DNA of 64,000 nucleotides. Source: Paenibacillus riograndensis SBR5. Lineage in GTDB: Bacteria > Bacillota > Bacilli > Paenibacillales > Paenibacillaceae. The stretch covers positions 4,509,187 to 4,573,186 of the forward strand of contig NZ_LN831776.1 of the NCBI RefSeq assembly GCF_000981585.1. Reading direction: 5' to 3'. This document shows, one piece after another, positions 8,445 to 17,503 of the stretch (positions are counted from its first letter, which is position 1; every line of letters begins with the position of its first letter). Under the pieces are notes generated by a model, which did not search any database, was not told where the DNA came from, and saw only the letters and a list, made by a program, of their open reading frames with translations. Made by a program: the position numbers and the translations under genes.

Positions 8445-8888
8445 ATGGATATTACCTCTTTACTGCTGCTCGGTTTTGCGGCACTGGGCATCATCAGCAA
8501 AAATTCACCGGTCACGATAGCGGTGGTCGTCCTGCTGCTGCTGCGTGTGCTTGGACTTCAACAGACATTTCCCTGGCTGGAAAAGTACGGACTGACAGCC
8601 GGAATCATTATCTTGACAATCGGCGTAATGACACCTCTGGCCAGCGGAAAAATATCATTAGACACCATCTGGCACTCCTTCCTGCACTGGAAGTCGCTCG
8701 CGGCCATCGGCATCGGCATGCTGGTCGCCTATCTCGGGGGCCGTGGCGCTCTGCTGATGGGCAGTCAGCCCACCGTTGTCGCCGGGCTGCTGATCGGCAC
8801 CGTACTGGGTGTCGCTTTCTTCAAGGGGGTTCCGGTCGGGCCGCTGATTGCTGCCGGGATTCTATCTCTGCTGATCGGCAGAGGATAA
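8445..8888 (+). CDS. DUF441 membrane protein (YtwI-like)
   Basis: 147 residues with four hydrophobic segments: about 3-30 (two short helices), 50-68, 85-105 and 112-145, as in DUF441/UPF0756. Internal marks are a small-residue loop [12 protein letters not shown] near the start and [12 protein letters not shown] in the middle. Function is not known for the family. ATG 8445 has AAAGGAG upstream; an ATG at 8400 lacks one. Likely co-transcribed with ypdA and ended by the terminator at 8907. Confidence 0.85.
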   Translation: MDITSLLLLGFAALGIISKNSPVTIAVVVLLLLRVLGLQQTFPWLEKYGLTAGIIILTIGVMTPLASGKISLDTIWHSFLHWKSLAAIGIGMLVAYLGGRGALLMGSQPTVVAGLLIGTVLGVAFFKGVPVGPLIAAGILSLLIGRG

Positions 8889-8906
8889 AGGCTGCTGCTG
8901 ACTATA

Positions 8907-8950
8907 AAAGGCTGCCCGGACGCTTCCAAAAAGCGCCAGGCAGCCTTTTT
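8907..8950 (+). terminator. Terminator after DUF441 gene
   Basis: AAAGGCTGCC pairs with GGCAGCCTTT and is followed by a T-run; it lies 18 bases after the stop and faces the convergent gene ending at 8974. Confidence 0.8.
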
Positions 8951-8973
8951 ACCTTTTTTAAAAAATAGCATGA

Positions 8974-9522
8974 TTAGCCCTCGATGCTGTACTGCTTCTC
9001 GAGTTCCGACCGGAAATGAGGGTCGTAACGGATTAGCCTTCCGGGTGTGCAGTCAAGCGGCTCTTTGTTGCCATGATCACTAGGATGATTGTTCTTCCAA
9101 CGCCGTTCTTTAACTTTCTGGACGATCTCATTATCCATGAAGGGCGGCTCCGCCTCTTCTTCATCTGCGATCCTTAGAGGAACAGCAAATGCTTCACTCC
9201 GTTCTACGCCGCCCGCCGCAATGCAGGACACGGTAAAGATAAGCTCTGCCAGTCCGGGGCTAACCGGCTGCAGCGTATACATCTCCAGCAATAGCTCGGT
9301 TGGCGGATTTGAGGACTCAAGTCTAATTTGACTGTCTGCATCAATAGGGTAAACTCCCGCATCTTCAGTCCAAAAGATCCCCTTAGGCAGCTGCAGCCGG
9401 ACTGCTGCCAGCTTTACCCCGGCAAGCGGTTCGAGCTTGATCCACAGATGATTGATTCCTTCCTCATGCTCAAGGTAGGACTTGGCGAAGCGGAATTCTA
9501 CCTGGAATGATTGTTCGGTCAT
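8974..9522 (-). CDS. Hypothetical protein co-transcribed with a MerR regulator, 182 aa
   Basis: Overlaps the stop of the MerR gene by four bases, so the two are translationally coupled; GGAGAG precedes ATG 9522. The N-terminal ~115 residues look like a beta-sandwich (VEFRFAKSYLEHEEGINHLW, then LRLESS-type strands) with acidic loops. The C-terminal ~60 residues are basic and polar. There is no signal peptide or membrane segment. Not recognised. The coupling suggests a role in sensing or in the response of the regulator. Confidence 0.6.
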   Translation of the reverse strand: MTEQSFQVEFRFAKSYLEHEEGINHLWIKLEPLAGVKLAAVRLQLPKGIFWTEDAGVYPIDADSQIRLESSNPPTELLLEMYTLQPVSPGLAELIFTVSCIAAGGVERSEAFAVPLRIADEEEAEPPFMDNEIVQKVKERRWKNNHPSDHGNKEPLDCTPGRLIRYDPHFRSELEKQYSIEG

Positions 9523-9938
9523 AGCTTGTTCTCTCCTCTCAGCAGCCGGGTGACCGCCTCAATCATCTCTGACCTCTGTTCCGGCGTGATCTGCGGACTT
9601 ACTGTAAGCATCACATCGTCGTTAATCACCAGCGTCTCGTGCTGCAGAATATGCTGCGGCTGGTAGAATTTTAGCCGGGCGCCAAGGCCGGCAATTTCCT
9701 CAGGGGAGAGCGCTGCCAGCTTCACTTGAATATCCGCCAGGCTCTCACCGCTTTTGGATAAAGTCAGGATAGCCCGCAAATATTCCAAATGCCTGCCGGT
9801 ATATACCCTTTTATTCCCCACCAGCTCCAGGGGCGGCAGCATGCCTATCTGCGTATAATACCGGACTGTCCTCAAATTCATGTCCGCATCCTCCTGCTGA
9901 AGGATATCTGCCAGCTGCTTGCCAGTATACACTTCCAT
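9519..9938 (-). CDS. MerR-family transcriptional regulator
   Basis: About 139 residues. The N-terminal winged helix has NLRTVRYYTQIGMLPP and GNKRVYTGRHLEYL, the MerR pattern; a short coiled region follows, and the C-terminal ~50 residues probably form the effector domain. No metal-binding Cys pair is seen. I chose ATG 9938 because AGGAG lies nine bases upstream, whereas ATG 9947 directly abuts it. A near-perfect 30-bp palindrome 53 bases upstream of the start is the likely operator. Confidence 0.85.
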   Translation of the reverse strand: MEVYTGKQLADILQQEDADMNLRTVRYYTQIGMLPPLELVGNKRVYTGRHLEYLRAILTLSKSGESLADIQVKLAALSPEEIAGLGARLKFYQPQHILQHETLVINDDVMLTVSPQITPEQRSEMIEAVTRLLRGENKL

Positions 9939-9990
9939 CAGGTTCATCTCCTGTTATGGTTTGATTCTTCTCCACACGTTACACATAAGT

Positions 9991-10020
9991 GTATTGGTTA
10001 CAGTATACTGTAACAAATAC
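9991..10020. promoter_or_regulatory. 30-bp palindromic operator upstream of merR
   Basis: Core GTTACAGTATACTGTAAC (9997-10014) is a perfect palindrome. Symmetry extends to 9991-10020 with one mismatched pair. MerR proteins bind such dyads within stretched promoter spacers. Confidence 0.65.
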
Positions 10021-10085
10021 TGAAATACAATATCCTTGCCGGGAAGATCAAATGGGAAAAGAATCAAACCATCAGACTTCACACC

Positions 10086-11834
10086 TCAGGCATCCAGCCG
10101 CTGCACATTAAACAGCCGGGCATAACTGCCATCCAGAGCCATAAGCTCTTCATGGGTGCCACGCTCGGTTATCTCTCCGTGCTCCAGCACGACGATCTGG
10201 TCAGCATGGGTAATGGTGGACAGCCTGTGGGCCACGATTAATGTGGTCCGCTCCGAAGCCAGCGATTGCAAGGCCTGCTGAATCAAGTGCTCCGACTCCA
10301 GATCGAGCGCCGAGGTAGCTTCGTCGAGAATCAGCACCTTGGGGTCTTTCAGGAAGACCCGGGCGATGGCGACACGCTGCTTCTGTCCTCCCGACAGCTT
10401 CACACCCCGTTCGCCAACCTCGGTGTCATACCCGTCCGGCAGCTGCATGATGAAATCATGGGCATTCGCCGCCTGGGCTGCTGCGATAATCTCCGGTTCC
10501 CCCGCTTCAGGATTGCCGAACAGAATATTGTCCCGCACCGAGCCGCTGAACAGGAAATTGTCCTGCAGCACCATCCCCACCGCCCGCCGCAGGCTCTCCT
10601 GCGTCAGCGTTCTGACATCGTGACCGTCCATGCGCAGGCTGCCTTCGGTAATATCATAGAAACGCGGGATGAGGCTGATCAGTGAAGACTTCCCTCCCCC
10701 GCTCATCCCGACAAAAGCCACTGTCTGTCCCGGACTGATACTTAGCTCGATATTTTTGAGCACCCAGTCATTTTCATCGTTGTATTTGAACCACACCTTC
10801 TGAAACTCTATGGCTCCAGCCGGTGCCGCCAGCGGCTTTGCACCCGGCTCATCGATGATATCATACGGCTCGTTCAGGAGTTCCATCACCCTTTCCAGCG
10901 AGGCGGAAGCCTGGGTCAGCACCGTCGAGGAATTAATCAGCCGCCGGAGCGGCGCATACATCCGGTCCAGGTAGCCGAAAAAGGCCACGAAGGTCCCCAG
11001 CGACAGATTTCCGTGAATGACCTGATATCCTCCGTATCCGATGACCAAGAGCGGCGCAATGTCCGTCAGCGTATTGATAATGGCGAACGTAAAAGCGTTC
11101 CAGCGCGTCTGGGCCATCGCTTTTTCCAGGAATTTGCCGTTGATGTCTTTGAACTGCTTCTTGTCCACCCGCTCCATCGTGAAGCTGCGGATGATCGCAA
11201 TTCCCTGTATCCGCTCATGCAAATAACCTTGAATCGCCGCCAGGGCCTGAGAACGGTCTTTGGTCAGCAGCTTAAGCCGCTTGTAAAGCGTATTCACCGC
11301 AATGCCGTACAGCGGCAGAATAGCAATGGACACCAGAGCCAGCACGGGATTCAGATAGAACATAAAAGCCAGGGCGAACACCAGTGTGAACATATCCAGC
11401 CAGACGTTCATCATCCCGACTTCGACGAGGTTTTTGCTCTGCTCGACATCATTGATAAACCGGGAGATCGCTTCACCGACTTTGGTATTCTGATAATAGC
11501 GGAGTGAGAGCCGCTGCAGATGCCCATACAGCCTGTTGCGCATGTCAAACAGCACTCTGCTGGTAATCAATTGCGCAAAATACTGGCGGTAATACTCCAC
11601 AGGTCCCCTGATGATTACGAACAGCACAAGGGAGCCGCCGAGTACCATCATCAGCTTCGACACCCTCTCCGTGACGGAGAGGACCGGATTGTTGAGCAGA
11701 ACATCGACTACATATTTCAAAATGAGCGGCAGAGTCAGCGGTATGCTGAATTTGATCATGCCTATGAACAGGGTGAGCACAATCCATTTCATATAAGGCC
11801 GTACAAAACTATAATAGGATTTCCATTGCTTCAC
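10086..11834 (-). CDS. ABC exporter, fused membrane and ATPase domains (homodimer type)
   Basis: 582-residue type IV exporter half-transporter. The N-terminal ~310 residues carry six membrane helices of the ABC_membrane fold, and the ATPase domain follows. P-loop GMSGGGKS is at 376-383, followed by signature LSGGQKQR, Walker B VLILDEAT with catalytic Glu intact, and the H-loop VAHRLSTI. All elements are canonical, so it should work as a homodimer, like B. subtilis YwjA or BmrA. It starts at GTG 11834 behind AAAGGA. Substrate unknown; drug or lipid export are the usual roles. Confidence 0.9.
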   Translation of the reverse strand: MKQWKSYYSFVRPYMKWIVLTLFIGMIKFSIPLTLPLILKYVVDVLLNNPVLSVTERVSKLMMVLGGSLVLFVIIRGPVEYYRQYFAQLITSRVLFDMRNRLYGHLQRLSLRYYQNTKVGEAISRFINDVEQSKNLVEVGMMNVWLDMFTLVFALAFMFYLNPVLALVSIAILPLYGIAVNTLYKRLKLLTKDRSQALAAIQGYLHERIQGIAIIRSFTMERVDKKQFKDINGKFLEKAMAQTRWNAFTFAIINTLTDIAPLLVIGYGGYQVIHGNLSLGTFVAFFGYLDRMYAPLRRLINSSTVLTQASASLERVMELLNEPYDIIDEPGAKPLAAPAGAIEFQKVWFKYNDENDWVLKNIELSISPGQTVAFVGMSGGGKSSLISLIPRFYDITEGSLRMDGHDVRTLTQESLRRAVGMVLQDNFLFSGSVRDNILFGNPEAGEPEIIAAAQAANAHDFIMQLPDGYDTEVGERGVKLSGGQKQRVAIARVFLKDPKVLILDEATSALDLESEHLIQQALQSLASERTTLIVAHRLSTITHADQIVVLEHGEITERGTHEELMALDGSYARLFNVQRLDA

Positions 11835-11947
11835 AATATATGATATCCTTTCTCTTTACCGTGTTGATTGGGTACTGTTGACATTTGCGCTCCACAGTGT
11901 TTTTATAATTTTAAGTCCATAGGTACCCGAAATTCAGGAGGATAACG

Positions 11948-12463
11948 ATGTCCAGACAATTTGTGACCGAAGCCGTCATGATGGCGATTTACGGCCAGCT
12001 TCTTGTTCCGCGAAGCCCCGTAGAATATATAGTGCCTTACACTACTGTGATGGAATTATACGAACTGCGGGACAGCGACGAGCCTCTGATGAGCCATGCA
12101 GAGGATGACCAGCATGTGAAGCTCAAAATCCGCGAACTTATAGCCTATTTCGAGGAACCGCTGAATTCCAAGAAAATCAACCGCTGCCTGAACATCCCCT
12201 GGGCCAAAAGCTCAGGCATTCTGCTGGGCAGCCACGCACAGATCACCATTATCAACAGTGTTGATAACGCAACGTACGGAGAGACTTTCGATCCTATCGA
12301 AACAGAGCTGCTCCTGGCCTCCCAGCGGGAGAAGGTGCCCATTCTGACCGATCAATTCGAGCTGATTCAGCGCATCATTGAAGGCGGAGTCCCTGTTCAG
12401 GTGTATGATATTGACGATTTTGACTTTGCGATGGAGGAAGAAACCTTCCGCAGCTCGCATTAA
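11948..12463 (+). CDS. Conserved hypothetical protein, 171 aa
   Basis: Behind CAGGAGG, divergent from the ABC exporter. A soluble protein with a strongly conserved-looking N-terminus (FVTEAVMMAIYGQLLVP, then EYIVPYTTVMELYEL) and an acidic tail. I recall Paenibacillus relatives labelled ADP-heptose synthase, but no nucleotidyltransferase HxGH motif or kinase loop is present, so that name is not supported. Function unknown. It ends in a strong terminator at 12499. Confidence 0.7.
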   Translation: MSRQFVTEAVMMAIYGQLLVPRSPVEYIVPYTTVMELYELRDSDEPLMSHAEDDQHVKLKIRELIAYFEEPLNSKKINRCLNIPWAKSSGILLGSHAQITIINSVDNATYGETFDPIETELLLASQREKVPILTDQFELIQRIIEGGVPVQVYDIDDFDFAMEEETFRSSH

Positions 12464-12498
12464 TGCGTCACCAGCTCATCACGCGAAAGGCGCCATAC

Positions 12499-12529
12499 AA
12501 AAAGCCCTGCCTTGTGGCAAGGGCTTTTT
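12499..12529 (+). terminator. Terminator of the 171-aa gene
   Basis: AAAAAGCCCTGCC/GGCAAGGGCTTTTT hairpin with a four-base loop; A-rich before and T-rich after, so it can serve both convergent genes. Confidence 0.85.
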
Positions 12530-12549
12530 GTCCATATAAGAAAACAGCT

Positions 12550-12867
12550 TTATTCCTTTAGCACCCCGGCTGCCGCTTCCGGCACATAGACATACTCAAT
12601 ATCATCTTCGGCCTCCGAATACACAATCGACAGATTATAACCCTCCATATACCAAAGATCCTGCTCCTCCATATAAAAGACAATTCCCGCCTGCTCCGTC
12701 TGTACAGCTTGACGGCCAGGAGGTTCATTCGCAATCCCCAGCGAGAAGCCCGGATGCAGTCCGCCTCCCGAGCTGTAGCGGGGAAATAAACGGATATATG
12801 CCCCTTCCGGCAGCGCAAGTTCCCGCTTGAACCAGGCGGCGGCCTCATTGCTGATTAACATCTCCAT
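12550..12867 (-). CDS. HesB/IscA-like protein (YneR type)
   Basis: 105 residues with the HesB/YadR/YneR fold: WFKRELALPEGAYIRLFPRYS, a GGGLHPGFSLGI strand, then VFYMEEQDLWYMEGYNLSI. The three conserved Cys used by true A-type Fe-S carriers are missing, as in other YneR-like proteins, so a direct cluster-carrier role is doubtful. ATG 12867 sits eleven bases after AGGAGG; the in-frame GTG at 12879 overlaps that site. Monocistronic, convergent with the 171-aa gene. Confidence 0.8.
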   Translation of the reverse strand: MEMLISNEAAAWFKRELALPEGAYIRLFPRYSSGGGLHPGFSLGIANEPPGRQAVQTEQAGIVFYMEEQDLWYMEGYNLSIVYSEAEDDIEYVYVPEAAAGVLKE

Positions 12868-12978
12868 CTTTTTAAGCACCTCCTGTATGGTCTAATCATA
12901 CTGAAAATATGGCCATATTCCAAATGATTTAAGCGGATATCATTTACCGGCTGATTTGCAATCCATCCAAAATTACAT

Positions 12979-13008
12979 TTGACAATTCTTTAGGCCGGGT
13001 GATAAACT
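12979..13008 (+). promoter_or_regulatory. Promoter of the leader ORF and bmrCD-like genes
   Basis: TTGACA (12979-12984) with ATAAAC at 17-base or TAAACT at 18-base spacing. Transcription would begin near 13014, giving a ~390-nt leader before the first exporter gene. Confidence 0.65.
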
Positions 13009-13066
13009 CGGAACATAACGAAGCGTCTTCAAGTTATTACCAAAATTAATGAAAGGGGTGAGCGCG

Positions 13067-13159
13067 GTGTTTAACCTTGTACCTGTATATTTTTACACTA
13101 TTGTCGGCAGTAATACACAACAGAATACCGAAGCAGCCCCGGCAGTGGAAACCTCCTGA
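13067..13159 (+). CDS. Candidate 30-residue leader peptide upstream of bmrCD-like exporter
   Basis: Short ORF from GTG 13067 behind GAAAGGGG, ending TGA 13159. It encodes a hydrophobic start (MFNLVPVYFYTIVG) and a polar tail. In B. subtilis the heterodimeric exporter genes bmrCD follow bmrB, a 54-codon leader whose translation controls a downstream terminator. Here a small ORF, an upstream hairpin and a terminator (13267-13302) sit in the same order before the orthologous pair. The sequence is not obviously similar to BmrB; the assignment rests on position and architecture. An in-frame ATG at 13049 lacks a binding site. Confidence 0.55.
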   Translation: MFNLVPVYFYTIVGSNTQQNTEAAPAVETS

Positions 13160-13212
13160 GACTCTAGCGTGTGACGCGTACCGCTTTGAACTCAGGCCAG
13201 GCAACTCTCCTC

Positions 13213-13248
13213 CATGTCTCTGTGCTGCAATACAGCACCGTGGACATG
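13213..13248 (+). promoter_or_regulatory. Leader hairpin between leader ORF and attenuator
   Basis: CATGTC (13213-13218) pairs with GACATG (13243-13248) outside an inner stem GTGCTG/CAGCAC. Its 3' arm overlaps ATGATA (13246-13251), which can instead pair with TATCAT (13272-13277) in the terminator's 5' arm. Confidence 0.5.
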
Positions 13249-13266
13249 ATAGCTGATGTTAATTAC

Positions 13267-13302
13267 AGGCATATCATCCGTTACCGGATGGTATGCCTTT
13301 TT
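13267..13302 (+). terminator. Attenuator-like terminator upstream of bmrC
   Basis: AGGCATATCATCCG pairs with CGGATGGTATGCCT, loop of a few bases, then five T. It lies 99 bases before the exporter gene inside its leader, so it would stop transcription unless bypassed. Confidence 0.75.
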
Positions 13303-13400
13303 GCATGCTGTGACGAATTAACACTTTCATTAATCTATCCGTCAAAAAATGATTTGCTGACAAGCCGACAACATTTCAACACGAAAGGAAGGGATTTCCC

Positions 13401-15149
13401 TTGTTCTCCGTTCTCCGCAATCTCGGCTGGTTTTTCCGCCGCGAAAAGAAACGCTATGCTATTGGACTTATTTTACTGATTGTCGCAGGGGTACTGGAGC
13501 TTCTGCCTCCCCGTCTGCTGGGCAATGCCATTGATGACATTGTCAACGGTTCAATAACCGCAGGCTCGCTTATGAAGTATATCGGCTTGATTGTACTCAT
13601 GCTGCTGATAATCTATTGGATCACCTACATATGGATGCACAAGCTGTTCGGAGGGTCCAACCTGGTAGAGCGTCTGCTGCGCTCCCGGTTCATGAATCAT
13701 CTGATGACCATGACCCCTTCGTTCTTTGAACGCAACCGGACCGGTGACTTGATGGCCCGCGCCACGAACGATATCCGGGCTGTCTCCGCAACTGTGGGCT
13801 TCGGGATGCTTACACTTGTCGATTCGACGATTTTTCTTACCGTAGTGCTGCTGGCCATGGGTTTCCTGGTCAGCTGGAAGCTGACGCTTGCCGCTGTGCT
13901 GCCGCTGCCTCTCATCGCAATCGCCATGATCTTCTACGGCAAAGCCATTCATGACCGCTACAGTCTGGCGCAGGATGCCTTCGGTGATATGAACGATCAG
14001 GTGCTGGAATCGGTATCCGGGATTCGGGTCATCCGTGCCTATGTGCAGGAACGCCTTGATGAGAAGCGTTTTGGGGAGATTACGGAGGATGTGTACCGCA
14101 AGAACATGGCTGTAGCCAAGGTCGATTCGTTCTTCGAGCCAACCATCCGGCTCTGTGTGGGACTCAGCTATGTCATTGCTCTGACTTTCGGTATTTATCT
14201 GGTCTTCCGCAATCAGATTACACTGGGCGACCTGGTCTCCTTCAATATGTATCTCGGGATGATCGTCTGGCCGATGTTCGCCATCGGCGAGCTGATCAAT
14301 ATTATGCAGCGCGGCGGCGCTTCTCTGGAGCGGATCGACGAAACGCTGAATTCGAAACCGGATGTGCAGGATGCCGCCCTGCCGGTACCAGTGGCGCAAC
14401 CGACCTCCATCGAGCTGAAGGACGTCACGTTCCGTTATCCGACCTCAACGATAGATAACCTCACCGGGGTCAGCTTCACGCTCACCCAGGGTCAGACCCT
14501 CGGCGTGGTCGGCCGCACGGGCAGCGGTAAATCTACACTGCTTAAGCAGCTCCTGCACGAATATCCGACCGGACGGGGCGAAATCCTCATCTCGGATGTT
14601 CCGATTGACAAGATTGCACTTGACCAGCTCCATAGCTGGATGGGTTATGTGCCGCAGGAACAGATCCTGTTCTCCAAATCGGTGCGCGAGAATATCCAGT
14701 TCGGCCACCATGGCGCCAGCGATGAGCGGATTATGAGTGCAATTACGGCAGCGGCATTCCAGAACGATCTCGGCACCTTGTCCGACGGTCTGGATACCCT
14801 GGTGGGTGAACGCGGCGTATCCCTTTCCGGGGGCCAGAAGCAGCGTGTCTCCATCTCAAGAGCTTTCATTGCCAATCCCGATATTCTGATTCTGGATGAT
14901 GCGCTTTCCGCTGTTGACGCACGGACCGAAGCCAGGATTATTGAGAATATCCGTGATGAACGGGCAGGCAAAACAACATTAATCTCCACCCACCGCCTTT
15001 CCGCTATCGAGCATGCCGACCTGATTGTCGTGCTGGATAACGGGAAGATCATCGAACGCGGCACCCATCAGGAGCTGCTGGATATGAACGGCTGGTACCG
15101 TGAGCAATTCGACCGCCAGCAGGTGGAGAACAACCTGACCAATGACTAA
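13401..15149 (+). CDS. bmrC: Heterodimeric ABC multidrug exporter, BmrC/YheI-like subunit
   Basis: 582 residues; six membrane helices followed by an ATPase domain. P-loop GRTGSGKST and signature LSGGQKQR are present, but Walker B is LILDDALS: the catalytic Glu is replaced by Asp, the hallmark of the degenerate site in BmrC. The start is TTG 13401 behind AAGGAAGGGA. The partner gene at 15258 supplies the other half. In B. subtilis the pair exports several drugs and is induced by ribosome-targeting antibiotics through leader attenuation; the leader here suggests the same control. Confidence 0.88.
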   Translation: MFSVLRNLGWFFRREKKRYAIGLILLIVAGVLELLPPRLLGNAIDDIVNGSITAGSLMKYIGLIVLMLLIIYWITYIWMHKLFGGSNLVERLLRSRFMNHLMTMTPSFFERNRTGDLMARATNDIRAVSATVGFGMLTLVDSTIFLTVVLLAMGFLVSWKLTLAAVLPLPLIAIAMIFYGKAIHDRYSLAQDAFGDMNDQVLESVSGIRVIRAYVQERLDEKRFGEITEDVYRKNMAVAKVDSFFEPTIRLCVGLSYVIALTFGIYLVFRNQITLGDLVSFNMYLGMIVWPMFAIGELINIMQRGGASLERIDETLNSKPDVQDAALPVPVAQPTSIELKDVTFRYPTSTIDNLTGVSFTLTQGQTLGVVGRTGSGKSTLLKQLLHEYPTGRGEILISDVPIDKIALDQLHSWMGYVPQEQILFSKSVRENIQFGHHGASDERIMSAITAAAFQNDLGTLSDGLDTLVGERGVSLSGGQKQRVSISRAFIANPDILILDDALSAVDARTEARIIENIRDERAGKTTLISTHRLSAIEHADLIVVLDNGKIIERGTHQELLDMNGWYREQFDRQQVENNLTND

Positions 15150-15257
15150 CCCTATCCATTAAACCAACCATTACGTGTAACTTTTGCCCATCAATGCCGG
15201 TTCGGTTCAAAGTGGCTTCAGAAGTTACGCTTACAACACTTTCAGGAGGTGTCACCG

Positions 15258-17348
15258 TTGACACAGAGTACAGGCAAACGCCTGCTGCAGTATGCTTTAA
15301 CTGCCAAAAAGACCTTTATCGCAGCCCTTTTGCTGCTTTCCATCGGAGTGGCGGCAGAGCTGGCAGGCCCTTTTATCGCCAAGAGCATGATCGACAATCA
15401 CATGCTGGCCATCGAAAAACCTTACTTCCAGACCTCCTCCTCCGAGGAAGCGGCTGAGTATAAGAACGCCTATTACAAACGCGGTGACCGCTTCGCACCG
15501 GATGAAGCCAAAGGCCAGGAAATCCGCCTGCTGCAGGCAGGAAAAAGCTTTTATTTCATCAATATGCCTGTTGCCCAGCCCGAGGGGGAGCGGACCTTCC
15601 GCGAGGGAAAGCTGCATATCCAGCGCGGGGATACCGAAGCCGTCTACCCGGCGGTGAAGCTGTCGGCGGATGAGCTGTTTTCCTTCTACAAACCGGAGCT
15701 TCCCGGAATCTACGAGCTTGTAGGCTTGTACGCTTTATTCCTGGTCATCTCGATCTTTGCCGAGTTCGGCAAAACCTACTGGCTGCAATCCTCGGCCAAT
15801 CAGGTCATCCGCAAGCTGCGGACCGATGTGTACGCGCATATCCAGCGGCTGCCGGTATACTTTTTTGACAATTTGCCTGCGGGCAAGGTGGTGTCCCGGG
15901 TGACGAATGATACGGAAGCGGTAAAAGATCTGTTCATCGCCGTATTGTCCAATTTCAGCACCGGGATTATCAATATTATCGGCGTATATGTCGCTTTGTT
16001 CCTGCTGGATATCCGGCTCGGCCTGGTCAGTCTGTTCATCGTGCCGATTGTGATTCTCTGGATCGTGCTCTACCGCAAAATCGCCACCAAATACAACACG
16101 ATTATCCGCTCGCGTCTCAGTGAGATCAATGCGATTATCAATGAATCGATTCAGGGGATGTCGATCATCCGTATTTTCCGCCGCCAGAAGCAGAGTACGG
16201 AGGAGTTCGAGAAGCTCAACGATGACTATTTGAAATATCAGAACAAAATGCTGAATTTGAACGCCTTCACGTCCCACAATCTGGTGAACTCGCTGCGCAG
16301 CCTTTCTTTTGTGCTGGTGCTGTGGTATTTCGGTTTTGGGAGTCTGGACGGCTCCACCTTTGTGTCATTGGGTGTGCTGTATGCGTTCGTTGATGTGCTG
16401 GGACGGATGTTCCAGCCGATTACCGGGATGGTCAACCAGCTCGCCAATCTCGACAGTTCCATGGTTTCAGCCGGACGGGTGTTTACGCTGATGGACGAAC
16501 CGGGGGAACCGGTGACAGACGGAACCATGCCGCGCTACAAGGGGAATGTAGTGTTCAAGGATGTCTCTTTTGCTTATAAAAAAGACTTCGTCCTGAAGAA
16601 CATCTCCTTCGAAGCGCGCCCGGGCGAAACCGTTGCCCTCGTCGGCCATACCGGGTCCGGCAAAAGCTCGATCATCAATCTGCTGTTCCGCTTCTACGAT
16701 CCGCAGCGCGGAACCATCACGATTGACGGCCAGGAGGTCAAGAGCATACCGAAGCAGTGGCTGCGCAGCCACATGGGCATCGTCCTGCAGGACCCTTACC
16801 TCTTCACGGGCACCATCGCCTCCAATGTAAGCCTTGGAGACGAGCGGATCTCCCGTGAACGTGTGGAGCGGGCGCTGCAGGAGGTTGGCGCCGATAAGCT
16901 GCTGGCCCATCTCCCCCATGGCTTTGATGAGCCCGTGGTGGAAAAGGGCAGCACGCTGTCGGCCGGACAGCGCCAATTGATTTCCTTTGCCAGAGCGTTG
17001 TCCTTTGATCCGGCGATTCTGATCTTGGATGAAGCCACCTCCAATATCGACACCGAAACGGAGAGCCTGATTCAGGATGCGCTGGAGGTGCTCAAGAAGG
17101 GCCGCACCACCTTCATCATCGCCCACCGCCTTTCCACCATCCGCAGTGCCGACCAGATCCTGGTGCTGCACCACGGGGAGATTGTGGAACGCGGCAGCCA
17201 TGATGAACTGATGGCCCTCGGCGGAAGATACTTCCGCATGTATCAGCTGCAGCTTGGCGCTGGAGCAGGCGGCGGAACCGAGCTTCCGGCTCCTGCGGCG
17301 GTTCAGGTATCCGGTGCTCCCCTGCGGCCATCGGTCAAGCAAGTATAA
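15258..17348 (+). CDS. bmrD: Heterodimeric ABC multidrug exporter, BmrD/YheH-like subunit
   Basis: 696 residues, longer than its partner because about 100 residues are inserted between membrane helices 1 and 2 as an outside loop, as in YheH/BmrD. The ATPase domain has P-loop GHTGSGKSS, Walker B LILDEATS with catalytic Glu, and a degenerate signature LSAGQRQL. Together with Asp in BmrC this gives one active and one degenerate nucleotide site. The start is TTG 15258, eight bases after AGGAGG; GTG 15249 overlaps that site. It lies 108 bases after bmrC. Confidence 0.88.
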   Translation: MTQSTGKRLLQYALTAKKTFIAALLLLSIGVAAELAGPFIAKSMIDNHMLAIEKPYFQTSSSEEAAEYKNAYYKRGDRFAPDEAKGQEIRLLQAGKSFYFINMPVAQPEGERTFREGKLHIQRGDTEAVYPAVKLSADELFSFYKPELPGIYELVGLYALFLVISIFAEFGKTYWLQSSANQVIRKLRTDVYAHIQRLPVYFFDNLPAGKVVSRVTNDTEAVKDLFIAVLSNFSTGIINIIGVYVALFLLDIRLGLVSLFIVPIVILWIVLYRKIATKYNTIIRSRLSEINAIINESIQGMSIIRIFRRQKQSTEEFEKLNDDYLKYQNKMLNLNAFTSHNLVNSLRSLSFVLVLWYFGFGSLDGSTFVSLGVLYAFVDVLGRMFQPITGMVNQLANLDSSMVSAGRVFTLMDEPGEPVTDGTMPRYKGNVVFKDVSFAYKKDFVLKNISFEARPGETVALVGHTGSGKSSIINLLFRFYDPQRGTITIDGQEVKSIPKQWLRSHMGIVLQDPYLFTGTIASNVSLGDERISRERVERALQEVGADKLLAHLPHGFDEPVVEKGSTLSAGQRQLISFARALSFDPAILILDEATSNIDTETESLIQDALEVLKKGRTTFIIAHRLSTIRSADQILVLHHGEIVERGSHDELMALGGRYFRMYQLQLGAGAGGGTELPAPAAVQVSGAPLRPSVKQV

Positions 17349-17464
17349 CGCAACAGCTGTTATCCCGCCCGCAGCCTGATCTTCACCCGTGAAGATCAGG
17401 CTGTAAGCTAGGAAGCTGCCCGGGCAGAGCCGGGAATACACAGAGGGTTATCAGCAGCTATACT

Positions 17465-17498
17465 CCCCTGATGCAGGAATCAGCATCAGGGGTTTTTA
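17465..17498 (+). terminator. Terminator of the bmrCD-like operon
   Basis: CCCCTGATGC/GCATCAGGGG stem followed by TTTTTATTT. A further 14-bp stem without T-run lies at about 17372-17404. Confidence 0.85.
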
Positions 17499-17503
17499 TT
17501 TGC

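Noticed and set aside
9991..10020. GlnR/TnrA nitrogen-control box
   Set aside because: The half sites are TGTTA and TAACA but their spacing is ten bases, not the seven of the TGTNAN7TNACA consensus; a MerR operator fits better.
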